From: Legionella beliardensis
Lineage (GTDB): Bacteria > Pseudomonadota > Gammaproteobacteria > Legionellales > Legionellaceae
Direction: 5' to 3'
DNA length: 64,000 nucleotides
NCBI RefSeq assembly: GCF_900452395.1
Contig: NZ_UGNV01000001.1
Span: forward strand, 645,501-709,500
This document shows positions 29,606-38,742 of the stretch, in pieces; position 1 is the first letter of the stretch, and the number at the start of each line of letters is the position of its first letter. A program made the position numbers and the translations under genes. A model generated the notes under the pieces. The model ran no database searches. It was given only the letters and a program-made list of their open reading frames with translations, and was not told where the DNA came from.

Positions 29606-32110
29606 TTATTTATTACTAGTTGAATTAGAGTTCAGGCTAGGTAAGCTATTAACTACAGTTGCCAAACTTGACGCGGCTTCTTTTAGTTTTGTTGCAAAAA
29701 AACTTATGCCAGAACTAGCTATGCTTTGACTGCTATTATCAACGTCAACCAGCTTATTAAGCCCTAGCACCTCATTAATATCTAAATTATTTTTGATGAT
29801 ATTAAACCATGTAGCATGATCAAGGCCCTTAATTTTTTCAATTAATCCTGAAGCATGTAATACTTCAAATCTTTGAAAAGTAAGTATGCCATTAAATAGC
29901 AAAGGCCTTATTCTATCATGCACAAGATTAGTTAATTCCGCATCCGTCAGTAGCTTAAATCTATTAATACTCAGTTCACCATTAAGAACTAATGCGTTTA
30001 TAGCCGTAACTTTAAGGTTATTAATCAAGCGGGAGGCGCTTAATTCTCTAAGTTCTTGTAAACTAATTTTATTAGAATAAACTAAGTTAAATATACTATC
30101 CTCGTAGAGATGACGGCATTCCACCTCGGTAAGTGCCTTAAGTTCCTCGAAGGTGATGCTATTGTTATATAGTAATTTAGATAGATTGAGGTTTTTGAGT
30201 CGCTTACAATTGGTATCATTCAGCGCCTTAAATTCCTGGAAAGTTATTTTATTATCGTATAATAATGCAAATATGGTTTGTTCTTTGAGCCGTTCACAGT
30301 CTTTGTCAGTAAGTTCTTTAAATTCTTGGTAGGTTATTTTATTGTTTTTAAATAGTTTATATACGCCTTTAATAGCAAGGTGTTCGCTATCTTTAGTATT
30401 AAGTGCCTTAAATTCTTGAATAGTTATTCTATCTTTCTCTAATAAATTAATTATTCTATTACTTATAAGAAACTCGAATTTCTCATCCGTAAAATCAAGA
30501 ATATCTTTAATCTTTAAACCGTTTACAGCCAGAAGAGTGTTTAGATTGGGATTTATTTTTTGATTTAACTGAATCCTTTTTGATAACCTTTGCCATTGCT
30601 CGTTAGACATTTCACTAAAATGAAGGTCTCCTTTTCTAATCTGAGCAATGAATATAGCCTGGTAATCACCCATATTTGATAAAGCTAGCGCTAAACTTTT
30701 AGGAATAAAGAAAGGTTTGTCATCTTTTACTAATTGAACATACCTTTCCTGCTTTTCAAATTTGATATTATCTAAAGCGGTGGTAGGTAAATTAAAATAG
30801 CGAGCCATGAGCATGGCAACTTGTTTGGCAGGTGAGCTTTCATGCACAATAACTTGCTTATTGGCTTCAATAAAATCAATTATTTTTTTATAAAATGAAG
30901 CTTCTGGGAAAAAATTAGCGTCAATAGATAATGCCTGCCATTTTTCCTTATTTAAAACGATATCGAGCATAAGCAACCAAGTTGTCTCAATCAGGGGTGA
31001 ATCGGTCAATAAACCCATAGGCCTGTCTTGTGTGAAAACCCTTGCGTTTAATAGCCTTGCAAACATAGAAGTAATGGCATCAGGTGAGGTTTGATTGCGA
31101 TACGCCTGTGTTTCTGTTAAGAATTCGCCAACTTCCATATCTATGGTATCCCAAATGTCTTTTGACCACTCAATATCTGTCTGGGAGCGAATGACATCAA
31201 CTGCCGCGATTAAAGCTTTATAAGCAGGGTTAGGGATAGATGATATTAGTCTTCTATGTGCTTCATCATGCATACCTGAATAAAACACACGTGCTAATAT
31301 TAGATGAAATGAAATTGTATCTTCTACACCTGGATAAGAAACAGCAGCATATCTTCCATGGCTTCTTATTGAGTTTTTAATGTCATCAATTGAAAATTTT
31401 CCTAAGCTTGGAAAAATTGATTTAGCATGTTCACCATAAATAGCTTTGGTTAATGCATCTCGTGCCCCAACACTAAAAATGGTAACAGTGACAACATCTT
31501 CCTTATCTTGTGCATATTGTTCATCAGATTCTATACCTTCATAATTTGCTTGAATGACAGGCGTACGTGATTTTTTTATTATTTTAAGCTCGTGTCCTAA
31601 CTCTAGAAGCCCTCGAATGCCAATACTTTGTCGTGAGATAGCCGGTATTTTAACAATATAAAAGCATTGCTCAGAACGAGGTTTATCTTTTAATAATGCT
31701 AAAAATTTATCTTTATCTTCGGAAGATAAAAAATGAGGTAATATATCGGCTGCTTTACTTGTCAGTTCATTATTTGCATCAAAAAAATCAAAGCTATTAA
31801 CCGCAGTAAAAGTTGAGCCAGCCAAACCTAGTTGCATTTCTCGAAATTCCAGAATGCTACTTACTTGCTCACGATTTATTGCGCCTATCGAAAAAGCGTA
31901 AGCTGCTGACTTAGCGAGTTGATCCAAATCATCATCGAAGTGATCTCTTAATATCGTGCTATAAGAATGGCCTTCAGCAAGCATGGAAACGAGCCCTTTA
32001 GCTTTTTCCTCATCTATAGTTTCAAAAGTAGGGCGGTGAGATTTAAAGAAATCGTTAATTTCATGCTCGTTAAGAATGAATTTTGTAATTTCTTGGATTG
32101 AAGTAGACAT
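29606..32110 (-). CDS. Large protein with eight 30-residue helical repeats, candidate effector
   Basis: This 834-residue protein is not recognised. Residues 1-520 are mixed alpha/beta without signal peptide or membrane helices. Residues about 531-770 contain eight units in strict 30-residue phase, aligned on KIxxQEFKxL: at 531, 561 (RITIQEFKAL), 591 (KITYQEFKEL), 621 (KITFQEFKAL), 651 (SITFEELKAL), 681 (KISLQELREL), 712 and 742. Outer units are more divergent. The C-terminal 45 residues are Ser/Asn/Thr-rich, typical of type IV secretion signals. The start at 32110 lies in an AT-rich leader. It stands alone between xseB and an FAD enzyme. A host-directed scaffold is an inference. Confidence 0.75.
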   Translation of the reverse strand: MSTSIQEITKFILNEHEINDFFKSHRPTFETIDEEKAKGLVSMLAEGHSYSTILRDHFDDDLDQLAKSAAYAFSIGAINREQVSSILEFREMQLGLAGSTFTAVNSFDFFDANNELTSKAADILPHFLSSEDKDKFLALLKDKPRSEQCFYIVKIPAISRQSIGIRGLLELGHELKIIKKSRTPVIQANYEGIESDEQYAQDKEDVVTVTIFSVGARDALTKAIYGEHAKSIFPSLGKFSIDDIKNSIRSHGRYAAVSYPGVEDTISFHLILARVFYSGMHDEAHRRLISSIPNPAYKALIAAVDVIRSQTDIEWSKDIWDTIDMEVGEFLTETQAYRNQTSPDAITSMFARLLNARVFTQDRPMGLLTDSPLIETTWLLMLDIVLNKEKWQALSIDANFFPEASFYKKIIDFIEANKQVIVHESSPAKQVAMLMARYFNLPTTALDNIKFEKQERYVQLVKDDKPFFIPKSLALALSNMGDYQAIFIAQIRKGDLHFSEMSNEQWQRLSKRIQLNQKINPNLNTLLAVNGLKIKDILDFTDEKFEFLISNRIINLLEKDRITIQEFKALNTKDSEHLAIKGVYKLFKNNKITYQEFKELTDKDCERLKEQTIFALLYDNKITFQEFKALNDTNCKRLKNLNLSKLLYNNSITFEELKALTEVECRHLYEDSIFNLVYSNKISLQELRELSASRLINNLKVTAINALVLNGELSINRFKLLTDAELTNLVHDRIRPLLFNGILTFQRFEVLHASGLIEKIKGLDHATWFNIIKNNLDINEVLGLNKLVDVDNSSQSIASSGISFFATKLKEAASSLATVVNSLPSLNSNSTSNK

Positions 32111-32306
32111 ATAGTTTTAAAAATATACAAATAAGAATATTTTATAATAAATTTATCTTATTGTAAATTATTTAATCATTTAGATTTATTTTATATCTAC
32201 TAGTTTGTTTATTAAATGAACTAAAATTAATTTAAGTGTAAGGTGTTGAAGCAGAATGTGATTTTTTTATTAAGTTCATCAATAGCAGAAAGGGATATTT
32301 CTAGCC

Positions 32307-33365
32307 TTAACTAAGACGGTACTTAAGCCACACAGGCATCACTTCATTTAAGTAGCGCATAAATTTCCACAGGCCAACTTGCGATTCTACGATACCAAAC
32401 GGATCAGCTTTTAATTCAGGATAGGCTATACCTAAGCCAAAGAGGCCGGGCGCAATGATACCTGTATGCGTGTCATAGGACATATGTTTAAAATTTTCAA
32501 TGGTTATTGAATTACGGCGCTCAAAGCCAACGGCATAAATGACCTGATCACATAAAGCCAGCGGTTGATGTATGTCTTGCTCTAATAGATTAACCCGAAT
32601 TAAATTTTTAGGTAGCGTACCGTCAATATGATCACGAACCCAAGTCGCGGTGTCGCCTTTTAAACCTGTGTTATCAAACAAAGTCCAATCACCCATATCA
32701 ATGGCATAGCGACAAGGTGAACGGTAAAAATTAATCACCTTTTTTGCCCCTAATTCCACCAAATTGCGTATAATAATAAAGGCTGAATGAGAGGAACCAA
32801 AAACGCCATAGGTTTCATTAAGATTAATAACCTGCGCTAAACGTTGTTTATCAATGGCTATGTCGAAAGGTAAGCTCGTAACATCGGGATAAGTTAAGGT
32901 CGAAGGGACTGAGCCTGTGGCTAAAATCACCTGATTTGCTGTGTAGTGTTGCGAATCTTGGGATAATACCCACTTTTTATTAGTCATGTTTAAGTGCTGA
33001 ACAGTGGTTTCTTTGCTGCGAACCTTAGTACGTAGTTCATTGGTAATCCATTGCAATGGCTCAACAATTTCCTTTAAAAGGCACGTTTGATGACTCGGTA
33101 AGGTATGGATAGTAAACTGGCGGGCGTTAGCTTCGTAATTAAACGCAGGTGATGCATAAAGAAAATCGGTAAATTTACTAACAACTGTATTACTAGAGAC
33201 ATTTGGCCAAAGCCTACCTAAGTCGCCTACGTTAAAATAAGGATCAAGCCATAAGATATCTTTCGGTTTAACGCTTGAATCAATTAATTTACCGACTGCT
33301 GCAATGCCTGCTGGACCTGCACCAATTACCGCCCATTTAAAAGATTGAATAGTCATTTGCAACAT
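32307..33365 (-). CDS. FAD/NAD(P)-binding oxidoreductase
   Basis: The protein has 352 residues. An FAD-binding Rossmann motif (GAGPAGIAAVG) lies near the N terminus, ILATGSVPS follows the first domain, a second nucleotide-binding site reads GVFGSSHSAFIIIRNL, and VIYAVGFERR precedes the C terminus. This is the layout of class B flavin-dependent monooxygenases and pyridine-nucleotide oxidoreductases. No CxxC redox pair is present, so it is not a thioredoxin reductase. The substrate is unknown. Either 33365 or 33356 may be the start; neither has a clear ribosome site. It is divergent from radA. Confidence 0.75.
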   Translation of the reverse strand: MLQMTIQSFKWAVIGAGPAGIAAVGKLIDSSVKPKDILWLDPYFNVGDLGRLWPNVSSNTVVSKFTDFLYASPAFNYEANARQFTIHTLPSHQTCLLKEIVEPLQWITNELRTKVRSKETTVQHLNMTNKKWVLSQDSQHYTANQVILATGSVPSTLTYPDVTSLPFDIAIDKQRLAQVINLNETYGVFGSSHSAFIIIRNLVELGAKKVINFYRSPCRYAIDMGDWTLFDNTGLKGDTATWVRDHIDGTLPKNLIRVNLLEQDIHQPLALCDQVIYAVGFERRNSITIENFKHMSYDTHTGIIAPGLFGLGIAYPELKADPFGIVESQVGLWKFMRYLNEVMPVWLKYRLS

Positions 33366-33439
33366 CAGTAAGGGTAAGTGTAGTATGCATAAATTGTAGA
33401 AGTTAAATACCTTGTTAACAAGAAATTAGCATTAATATT

Positions 33440-34792
33440 ATGAAAACAAAAACTCGTTTTATATGTAGCCAATGTGCTTGTACGTTTTCTCAGTGGGCAG
33501 GCCACTGCAGCCAGTGTGGAGCTTGGAATTCAATTATTGAAGAAAATACCATTAAACCTGAAAAAAACGCGCGCTTTAGCAATTATGCTAATCAACGATC
33601 GGCTATCACCTCGATTGAAGATGTCCTCATTGATCATGAAGTACGCATGGATTGCGGCTTATCTGAACTTAATCGCGTGCTAGGCGGAGGGCTTGTGGAA
33701 GGCTCGGTTGTTTTAATTGGGGGCGATCCGGGTATCGGAAAGTCAACTTTGCTATTACAAACACTTGCCAATTTATCACAACATGAAAAAATTCTTTATG
33801 TGACGGGGGAAGAATCGTTACAGCAAGTAGCGATGCGGGCTAAACGCTTACAATTGCCAACAGCTAATTTACGCTTATTAGCAGAAACGCAAGTTGAAGC
33901 AATTATTAATCATGCCCAGAAAGAATTACCTAAGGTTATGGTGATTGATTCTATTCAAACCATCTATACCGAAGCGATTAGCTCAGCGCCTGGTGGGGTA
34001 GGGCAGGTAAGGGAATCAGCCGCGCAATTGGTTAGATTTGCTAAGATGACTCAGACTGCGGTGTTTTTAGTAGGACATGTCACGAAAGAAGGTGCGATTG
34101 CTGGGCCGCGGGTATTAGAGCATATGGTTGATAGTGTTTTATATTTTGAAGGCCAAAGTGATAGTCGCTTTCGAGTCATAAGAGCAATTAAAAACCGATT
34201 TGGTGCTGTTAATGAATTAGGTATTTTTGCGATGACTGATCGCGGGTTAAAAGAGGTTGCTAATCCGTCAGCTATCTTTTTATCCAAGCAACCTGAGCCC
34301 ACGCCAGGAAGTGCTGTCATGGTCACTTGGGAAGGCTCAAGGCCCATGTTAGTTGAAGTACAAGCACTAGTTGACGAAGCACATGGGCAGCAACCAAAAC
34401 GTGTAACGGCAGGCCTTGAGCATAATCGTTTAGCTATTTTGTTAGCTGTGTTACATAGGCACGGTGGTATAGCCACATTTGATCAAGATGTGTTTATCAA
34501 TGTAGTCGGTGGCGTGAAAGTGACTGAAACAGGCAGCGATTTAGCCTTATTAGCTGCTGTGGTATCAAGTCTACGTAATCGAGTATTTGACTCAGAGACC
34601 ATTATTTTTGGTGAAATTGGACTGGCTGGGGAAATACGACCGGTACAAAGTGGGCAAGAACGATTACGAGAAGCTGCAAAACATGGGTTTAAACGGGCAA
34701 TTATCCCCTTTGCTAATGCACCTAAGCCTAAGCAGAATTTAATTGAAGTTGAACCTGTAAAACATTTGCAAGAGGTGCTTGTTAAGCTATAA
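33440..34792 (+). CDS. radA: DNA repair protein RadA (Sms)
   Basis: RadA is a RecA-like, ring-forming ATPase that drives branch migration in recombination. Domain order is standard over 450 residues: an N-terminal C4 zinc finger (CSQCACTFSQWAGHCSQCGAW), Walker A GGDPGIGKSTLLL, the RadA motif KNRFG, and a C-terminal Lon-like domain. It ends 8 bp before a strong hairpin. Confidence 0.97.
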   Translation: MKTKTRFICSQCACTFSQWAGHCSQCGAWNSIIEENTIKPEKNARFSNYANQRSAITSIEDVLIDHEVRMDCGLSELNRVLGGGLVEGSVVLIGGDPGIGKSTLLLQTLANLSQHEKILYVTGEESLQQVAMRAKRLQLPTANLRLLAETQVEAIINHAQKELPKVMVIDSIQTIYTEAISSAPGGVGQVRESAAQLVRFAKMTQTAVFLVGHVTKEGAIAGPRVLEHMVDSVLYFEGQSDSRFRVIRAIKNRFGAVNELGIFAMTDRGLKEVANPSAIFLSKQPEPTPGSAVMVTWEGSRPMLVEVQALVDEAHGQQPKRVTAGLEHNRLAILLAVLHRHGGIATFDQDVFINVVGGVKVTETGSDLALLAAVVSSLRNRVFDSETIIFGEIGLAGEIRPVQSGQERLREAAKHGFKRAIIPFANAPKPKQNLIEVEPVKHLQEVLVKL

Positions 34793-34800
34793 GCAATAAG

Positions 34801-34828
34801 CTTCTTGCCTAATTGCTTAGGCAAGAAG
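34801..34828. terminator. Hairpin between radA and the patatin gene
   Basis: Perfect 12-bp arms CTTCTTGCCTAA and TTAGGCAAGAAG surround TTGC. It lies in the 41-bp gap between two convergent genes. No T-run follows on either strand, so efficiency is uncertain. Confidence 0.55.
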
Positions 34829-34833
34829 TCTAC

Positions 34834-36045
34834 TTAATGTTGATCAAAATAGTCAGGTCGAACACCATATATAGAACAAGTAAGCGTTTTATCAGATTGC
34901 TTTTCCCACGTAGGCTTATCTAGTACTTCGTTGGCGTCTCGATAGCCTTTATCCATTCGTAATTTGATCACATCTTCAATAAAATTATAATCTTTAAATG
35001 AATGGGAGTAAGGGCCAGTTTGATGAATAATGTGTACGATGCTTAAGCGTTTACGATGACCTAATTTTAAAATCTGTTGTACTTCAGGATCTTCTTTAGC
35101 TTCTTTAGACAGTTTATCACCTAAAAATTGAATGGCTGCTTGTAGGTTTTGTTTAACTGTATAAACATTTGTTAAGCGCCGGGAATGGCTGGCATAACGG
35201 ATATCTTTTTGCCGTTCTTCAATTTGATCCATGGTTTGTGGTAACTGACCTTGTAAGCTAAAGCAATCCACGACAAAGCACAGTGTATCAAGTTGAGGTA
35301 AGGCATCCAACACAGTCACTAGAGGCGTATTTGCATAAATACCGCCATCCCAATAATAATCTTCGCCAATTTTTATCGCAGGAAATCCTGGGGGAAGTGC
35401 GCCACTAGCCATCACATGTTCAACCGTAATTGGGCATTTTTGATTATTAAAAAATATCATTTGGCCTGAAGTAATATTAACTGCACCAAGGCATAACGTG
35501 ACTTTTTTATTATTATTGATCCTATCAAAATCAATATGCTCCTCTAAATTGCTGCGTAGTTCAGAGGTATCATAATAACTTAATTCATCAGGCATATTGT
35601 GTGTCAGTGGGCCAGGAGGCATTATGCGCGGCTTAAAAAAGCCATCTAGCCCGCAAAAAATAGAGTACATTGCGCCCATATGATTATGCAAATGGTGCGT
35701 AAAGTCGTTCGCATTAAAGTCAAAAAAATTATCTACTAATAGTTTAGGGGTTATTGACTCCCAGAAGCTCATTAATTTATCTATCTGGGTTTCAGGGGGA
35801 TTGCCAGCAATAATCGCGCAATTGATTGCGCCAATGGAAACACCTGTTAGGTAATTTGGTAAATAACCTCGCTCACGAATAGCGCGGTAAGCCCCTACTT
35901 GATAGGCACCTAATGATCCTCCACCTTGGAATACGCAAGCTATCCTATCATAATGCTGTTTTGCACGTAGCGGTTTCTCAGGCTGATTAATAAGGCTAAT
36001 TGCCTCTTTATGATGTTTACTCTTTTCTAATTTTGGTCGGCTCAT
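34834..36045 (-). CDS. Patatin-like phospholipase with DUF3734 tail
   Basis: This is a serine acyl hydrolase with a Ser-Asp dyad. Counting from the ATG at 36045, the oxyanion loop is GGGSLGAYQ (41-49), the nucleophile is Ser70 in GVSIG, and the Asp is D233 in YWDGGIYANTP. The C-terminal ~120 residues match the DUF3734 extension seen in many bacterial patatins. Length is 404 residues; upstream in-frame ATGs give up to 423, but AAGGA precedes 36045. No signal peptide. It may act on membrane lipids inside the cell, though Legionella also exports patatins as virulence factors. Confidence 0.9.
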   Translation of the reverse strand: MSRPKLEKSKHHKEAISLINQPEKPLRAKQHYDRIACVFQGGGSLGAYQVGAYRAIRERGYLPNYLTGVSIGAINCAIIAGNPPETQIDKLMSFWESITPKLLVDNFFDFNANDFTHHLHNHMGAMYSIFCGLDGFFKPRIMPPGPLTHNMPDELSYYDTSELRSNLEEHIDFDRINNNKKVTLCLGAVNITSGQMIFFNNQKCPITVEHVMASGALPPGFPAIKIGEDYYWDGGIYANTPLVTVLDALPQLDTLCFVVDCFSLQGQLPQTMDQIEERQKDIRYASHSRRLTNVYTVKQNLQAAIQFLGDKLSKEAKEDPEVQQILKLGHRKRLSIVHIIHQTGPYSHSFKDYNFIEDVIKLRMDKGYRDANEVLDKPTWEKQSDKTLTCSIYGVRPDYFDQH

Positions 36046-36198
36046 AACCATCCTTGAAGCTGCACTTTTTATTATTATATACTCATAATTAGTAGATCGT
36101 GGCAATCCCTAAAGATTGAAGAGTACCAATAAACTAAAGTAAATGCTGTCTTGCAGTCGAGCTAGACGCTAAAATTAATGGTTTTTATGTTAAAAAAT

Positions 36199-36960
36199 TT
36201 AGACATAAATAGCAACGGACGCCATAAGTAAGAAGCCAATGATAACGAAACTGAAATCACGCAGATTACAACAACGTTCTACCATCACACATTTCTCAAG
36301 CCCATGCAATGTGCCTAAATAAAGAAAGGTACCAGCAGAGGCTGCAATTAAAATTGGATCAAATAATGAGTGGGTCTCGATGCCGCGACCGAAATACCAG
36401 CCTATGAAAATACCTATAGGCGTCATCATAGTAAAGCTTAAAAAGAAGATTAAGCGTTTTGTTATGCTAAGGGAGCTCTTATTTAATTGAATAGCAATGG
36501 CAAAGCTCTCAGCCCATTTATGGGTAATAATAGCTAAAAAGAGCATAATGATTAAGGAATTACTTGAATTAAGGCCTAGGGCTGCACCTAGCATTAAGGA
36601 ATGAATAGATAACATTGCCCAAGCAAGGATAGCAAAGGCAGGATGATTGGCGTCATGATGGTGATAAAGTTCTTTGCCTAAATGCTCAAACCATAAAAAG
36701 AAGAGAAAGATAATACCAGTAATAATGTAGGCAAATGGATAATGATAACCCATCTCATTAAATAAATGATTAGCATCAGGCAGCATATGCATGAGCCCTG
36801 CGCCTAAGAAAATACCAGTAGCAAGTGTTTCGCCAATGGGAAAATCAATATGTTCTTCGGCATGGCGATATCTTTTCTTAAAAGGATACCATCCTGCTAA
36901 AAGAATAACCGCGACTATTGCTAAGCCAAAGATTAATTTTAAACTAGTAGCAATTGTCAT
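36199..36960 (-). CDS. ZIP-family metal transporter
   Basis: ZIP proteins bring zinc, iron or manganese into the cytoplasm. The 253-residue protein has about eight membrane helices. TM4 carries IHSLMLGAALG and TM5 HKWAESFAIAI, the paired metal-site helices (H-x-x-x-E type). A His-rich loop (ELYHHHDANH) lies between TM3 and TM4. It lies 57 bp downstream of a CDF exporter on the same strand, so uptake and efflux genes for a divalent metal are paired. Confidence 0.88.
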   Translation of the reverse strand: MTIATSLKLIFGLAIVAVILLAGWYPFKKRYRHAEEHIDFPIGETLATGIFLGAGLMHMLPDANHLFNEMGYHYPFAYIITGIIFLFFLWFEHLGKELYHHHDANHPAFAILAWAMLSIHSLMLGAALGLNSSNSLIIMLFLAIITHKWAESFAIAIQLNKSSLSITKRLIFFLSFTMMTPIGIFIGWYFGRGIETHSLFDPILIAASAGTFLYLGTLHGLEKCVMVERCCNLRDFSFVIIGFLLMASVAIYV

Positions 36961-37017
36961 CTTTATCTCTCATCCAAAGCCTAAGCATTTATAAAGGCTG
37001 AATAATAGAAGGTAAGG

Positions 37018-38148
37018 TTAGCTATTGGCAATAAATTTATCGTCATAAAATAAATAAATCTGCATAATAAAAGGATACTTTGGTAATTGGGCTTTAAGAA
37101 AGCCGGTTAATTCATTTAATTGTTCATGTGAATAGTGATGAATTAAGTCAATCCGCATTTTACCGTCTAGATAATGCAACGTCCAATCTTGGATTCTCGG
37201 AAACTGCTGCTTGCATAAATTTAATAACGTATTTTCTAACGTTTTGCGGCTTGGCAAATGGAGCGATGGGCAATTCACTTCATCATCTTCTGGATCAACA
37301 TGAACCATCACATCATTAATACGTTTAAATTGCTTCATTAGGAGATGATGAACGTGTTGGGCAATAAAATGGCCCTCTGACACCGAAATAAAAGGCGACA
37401 CTAACACATGGACATCAATTAAAATATTCTCACCCATTGAGCGGCTACGTAACTGATGAATGCGTTGAACCCCATCAACTTGTTGGATAATCTTTCTGAT
37501 TTCTTCAAGAAGCTCAGGCTCTATGGCGGTATCAACTAGTTCTTTAACGCTGCTCCAACCATAATTTAAGCCCATTTTAATAATCATTAAGCCCACAACA
37601 ATAGCAGCCACTGCATCTAAATAAGGAAAACCCATGAAGCTGCCAATAATACCAATAGTAACAATTAACGAAGCGGCAGCATCCGAGCGATGATGCCAAG
37701 CATTAGCAATAATAAGAGACGATTGAATTTGTTGGCCGATAAAACGCGTGTAATGAAAGAGGATTTCATTTAAAAAAACAGAGAAGAGAGCGATAAATAA
37801 AGTTATCTTAGCAGGGATATTATGAAACCCTTGAATTATCTCATCAATAGCGTCCCAAGCGATACCAAAACCTGTTAGGGCCAATAGTAGTGCAAGTAAT
37901 AAGGTTGCCGCGGTTTCAATTCGTTGATGGCCATAAGGGTGGGAGCTATCTGCATGTTGGCTACCGAACTTAGAAGCAAAGATCACCATGACATCGGTAA
38001 TTAAATCAGAAAAAGAATGTATCCCATCAGCGGTAAGCGCATGGGAGTGGTAAACAATTCCACCAATAAGCTTAATTACCCCAAGTAAGGCATTAATAAT
38101 AGCCCCAATTAAAGTCACTCGTTTAGCTTGCTGATAGCGATCTGACAT
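37018..38148 (-). CDS. Cation diffusion facilitator (CDF) metal efflux protein
   Basis: This is a proton-coupled efflux pump for divalent metals. The 376-residue protein has six membrane helices: TM2 has the metal site in ALTADGIHSFSDL, and TM5 in NAWHHRSDAAASL (HxxxD). The cytoplasmic domain (IDVHVLVSPFISVSEGH, VHVDPEDDE) is extended compared with FieF by about 80 residues. It is the first gene of a CDF-ZIP pair. Confidence 0.92.
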   Translation of the reverse strand: MSDRYQQAKRVTLIGAIINALLGVIKLIGGIVYHSHALTADGIHSFSDLITDVMVIFASKFGSQHADSSHPYGHQRIETAATLLLALLLALTGFGIAWDAIDEIIQGFHNIPAKITLFIALFSVFLNEILFHYTRFIGQQIQSSLIIANAWHHRSDAAASLIVTIGIIGSFMGFPYLDAVAAIVVGLMIIKMGLNYGWSSVKELVDTAIEPELLEEIRKIIQQVDGVQRIHQLRSRSMGENILIDVHVLVSPFISVSEGHFIAQHVHHLLMKQFKRINDVMVHVDPEDDEVNCPSLHLPSRKTLENTLLNLCKQQFPRIQDWTLHYLDGKMRIDLIHHYSHEQLNELTGFLKAQLPKYPFIMQIYLFYDDKFIANS

Positions 38149-38742
38149 TGCTTATCCTCATAAGCGTTTGTAAATTGGTAATCAAGTATTAGGCGCATAT
38201 TACCTATTACCTACCTTAAATCAAGTCATTTTAATGATGTAGACTTAATAGTAGCTTCTGGATTATCTTTCCCGCCAAACTTTAGCATAATTGGCTATGC
38301 TAGTGCTAAAAAAGATGCACAGTTGCCTTTACTTAAATAAAAAGTTTTAGCCATGCATATTGCCAAAATTTTTCTAAATGCAACATTGATAATAAGTAAA
38401 CCACCATGCTAAGGATCGTATTTATAAGGGTTTTAGTCTCCTATGCACAGGGTTATCCACAGTTTTTGTGGATAAAAAAATTAGTGAGATAAATAATTGA
38501 AAACCTAATAAGCTATGCTCAGTCAGGCTTTTGCTTAAAAAGTGTGTTAACAAAAGAATCGCTTAGAGAAAAAAAGCAGAGCACTTATCCACAGGATAAG
38601 AAAGCGGGCAGAAGAAAGGCTCGCTATAGTAACAGAGAAAAAAATAAAGTCTAGTCTTGACTTTTTATGTAATAAAATAAACCAATCTTTATTAAGAATT
38701 ATTTTTTACATAATCAAATGCTTAACTAGAAAATATATGCAA
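38149..38742. other. Intergenic region with DnaA boxes, 594 bp
   Basis: The gap lies upstream of the CDF gene and downstream of recG. It contains no plausible gene. Three perfect DnaA boxes lie in its middle (38453-38593) and its right end (38640-38740) is strongly AT-rich. See the separate entry for the boxes. Confidence 0.6.
38453..38593. promoter_or_regulatory. Cluster of three consensus DnaA boxes
   Basis: TTATCCACA occurs at 38453-38461, its reverse complement TGTGGATAA at 38467-38475 (facing pair, 5-bp gap), and TTATCCACA again at 38585-38593. The last sits in the perfect palindrome CTTATCC-ACA-GGATAAG (38584-38600). All three match the strict 9-bp consensus. This could be a replication origin, a DnaA-titration site or a DnaA-controlled regulatory region. 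Confidence 0.65.

Noticed and set aside
34051-34824. Long antisense reading frames opposite radA
   Set aside because: They are shadows of the strongly conserved radA codons, lack ribosome sites and give Cys/Ser-rich, protein-unlike translations.
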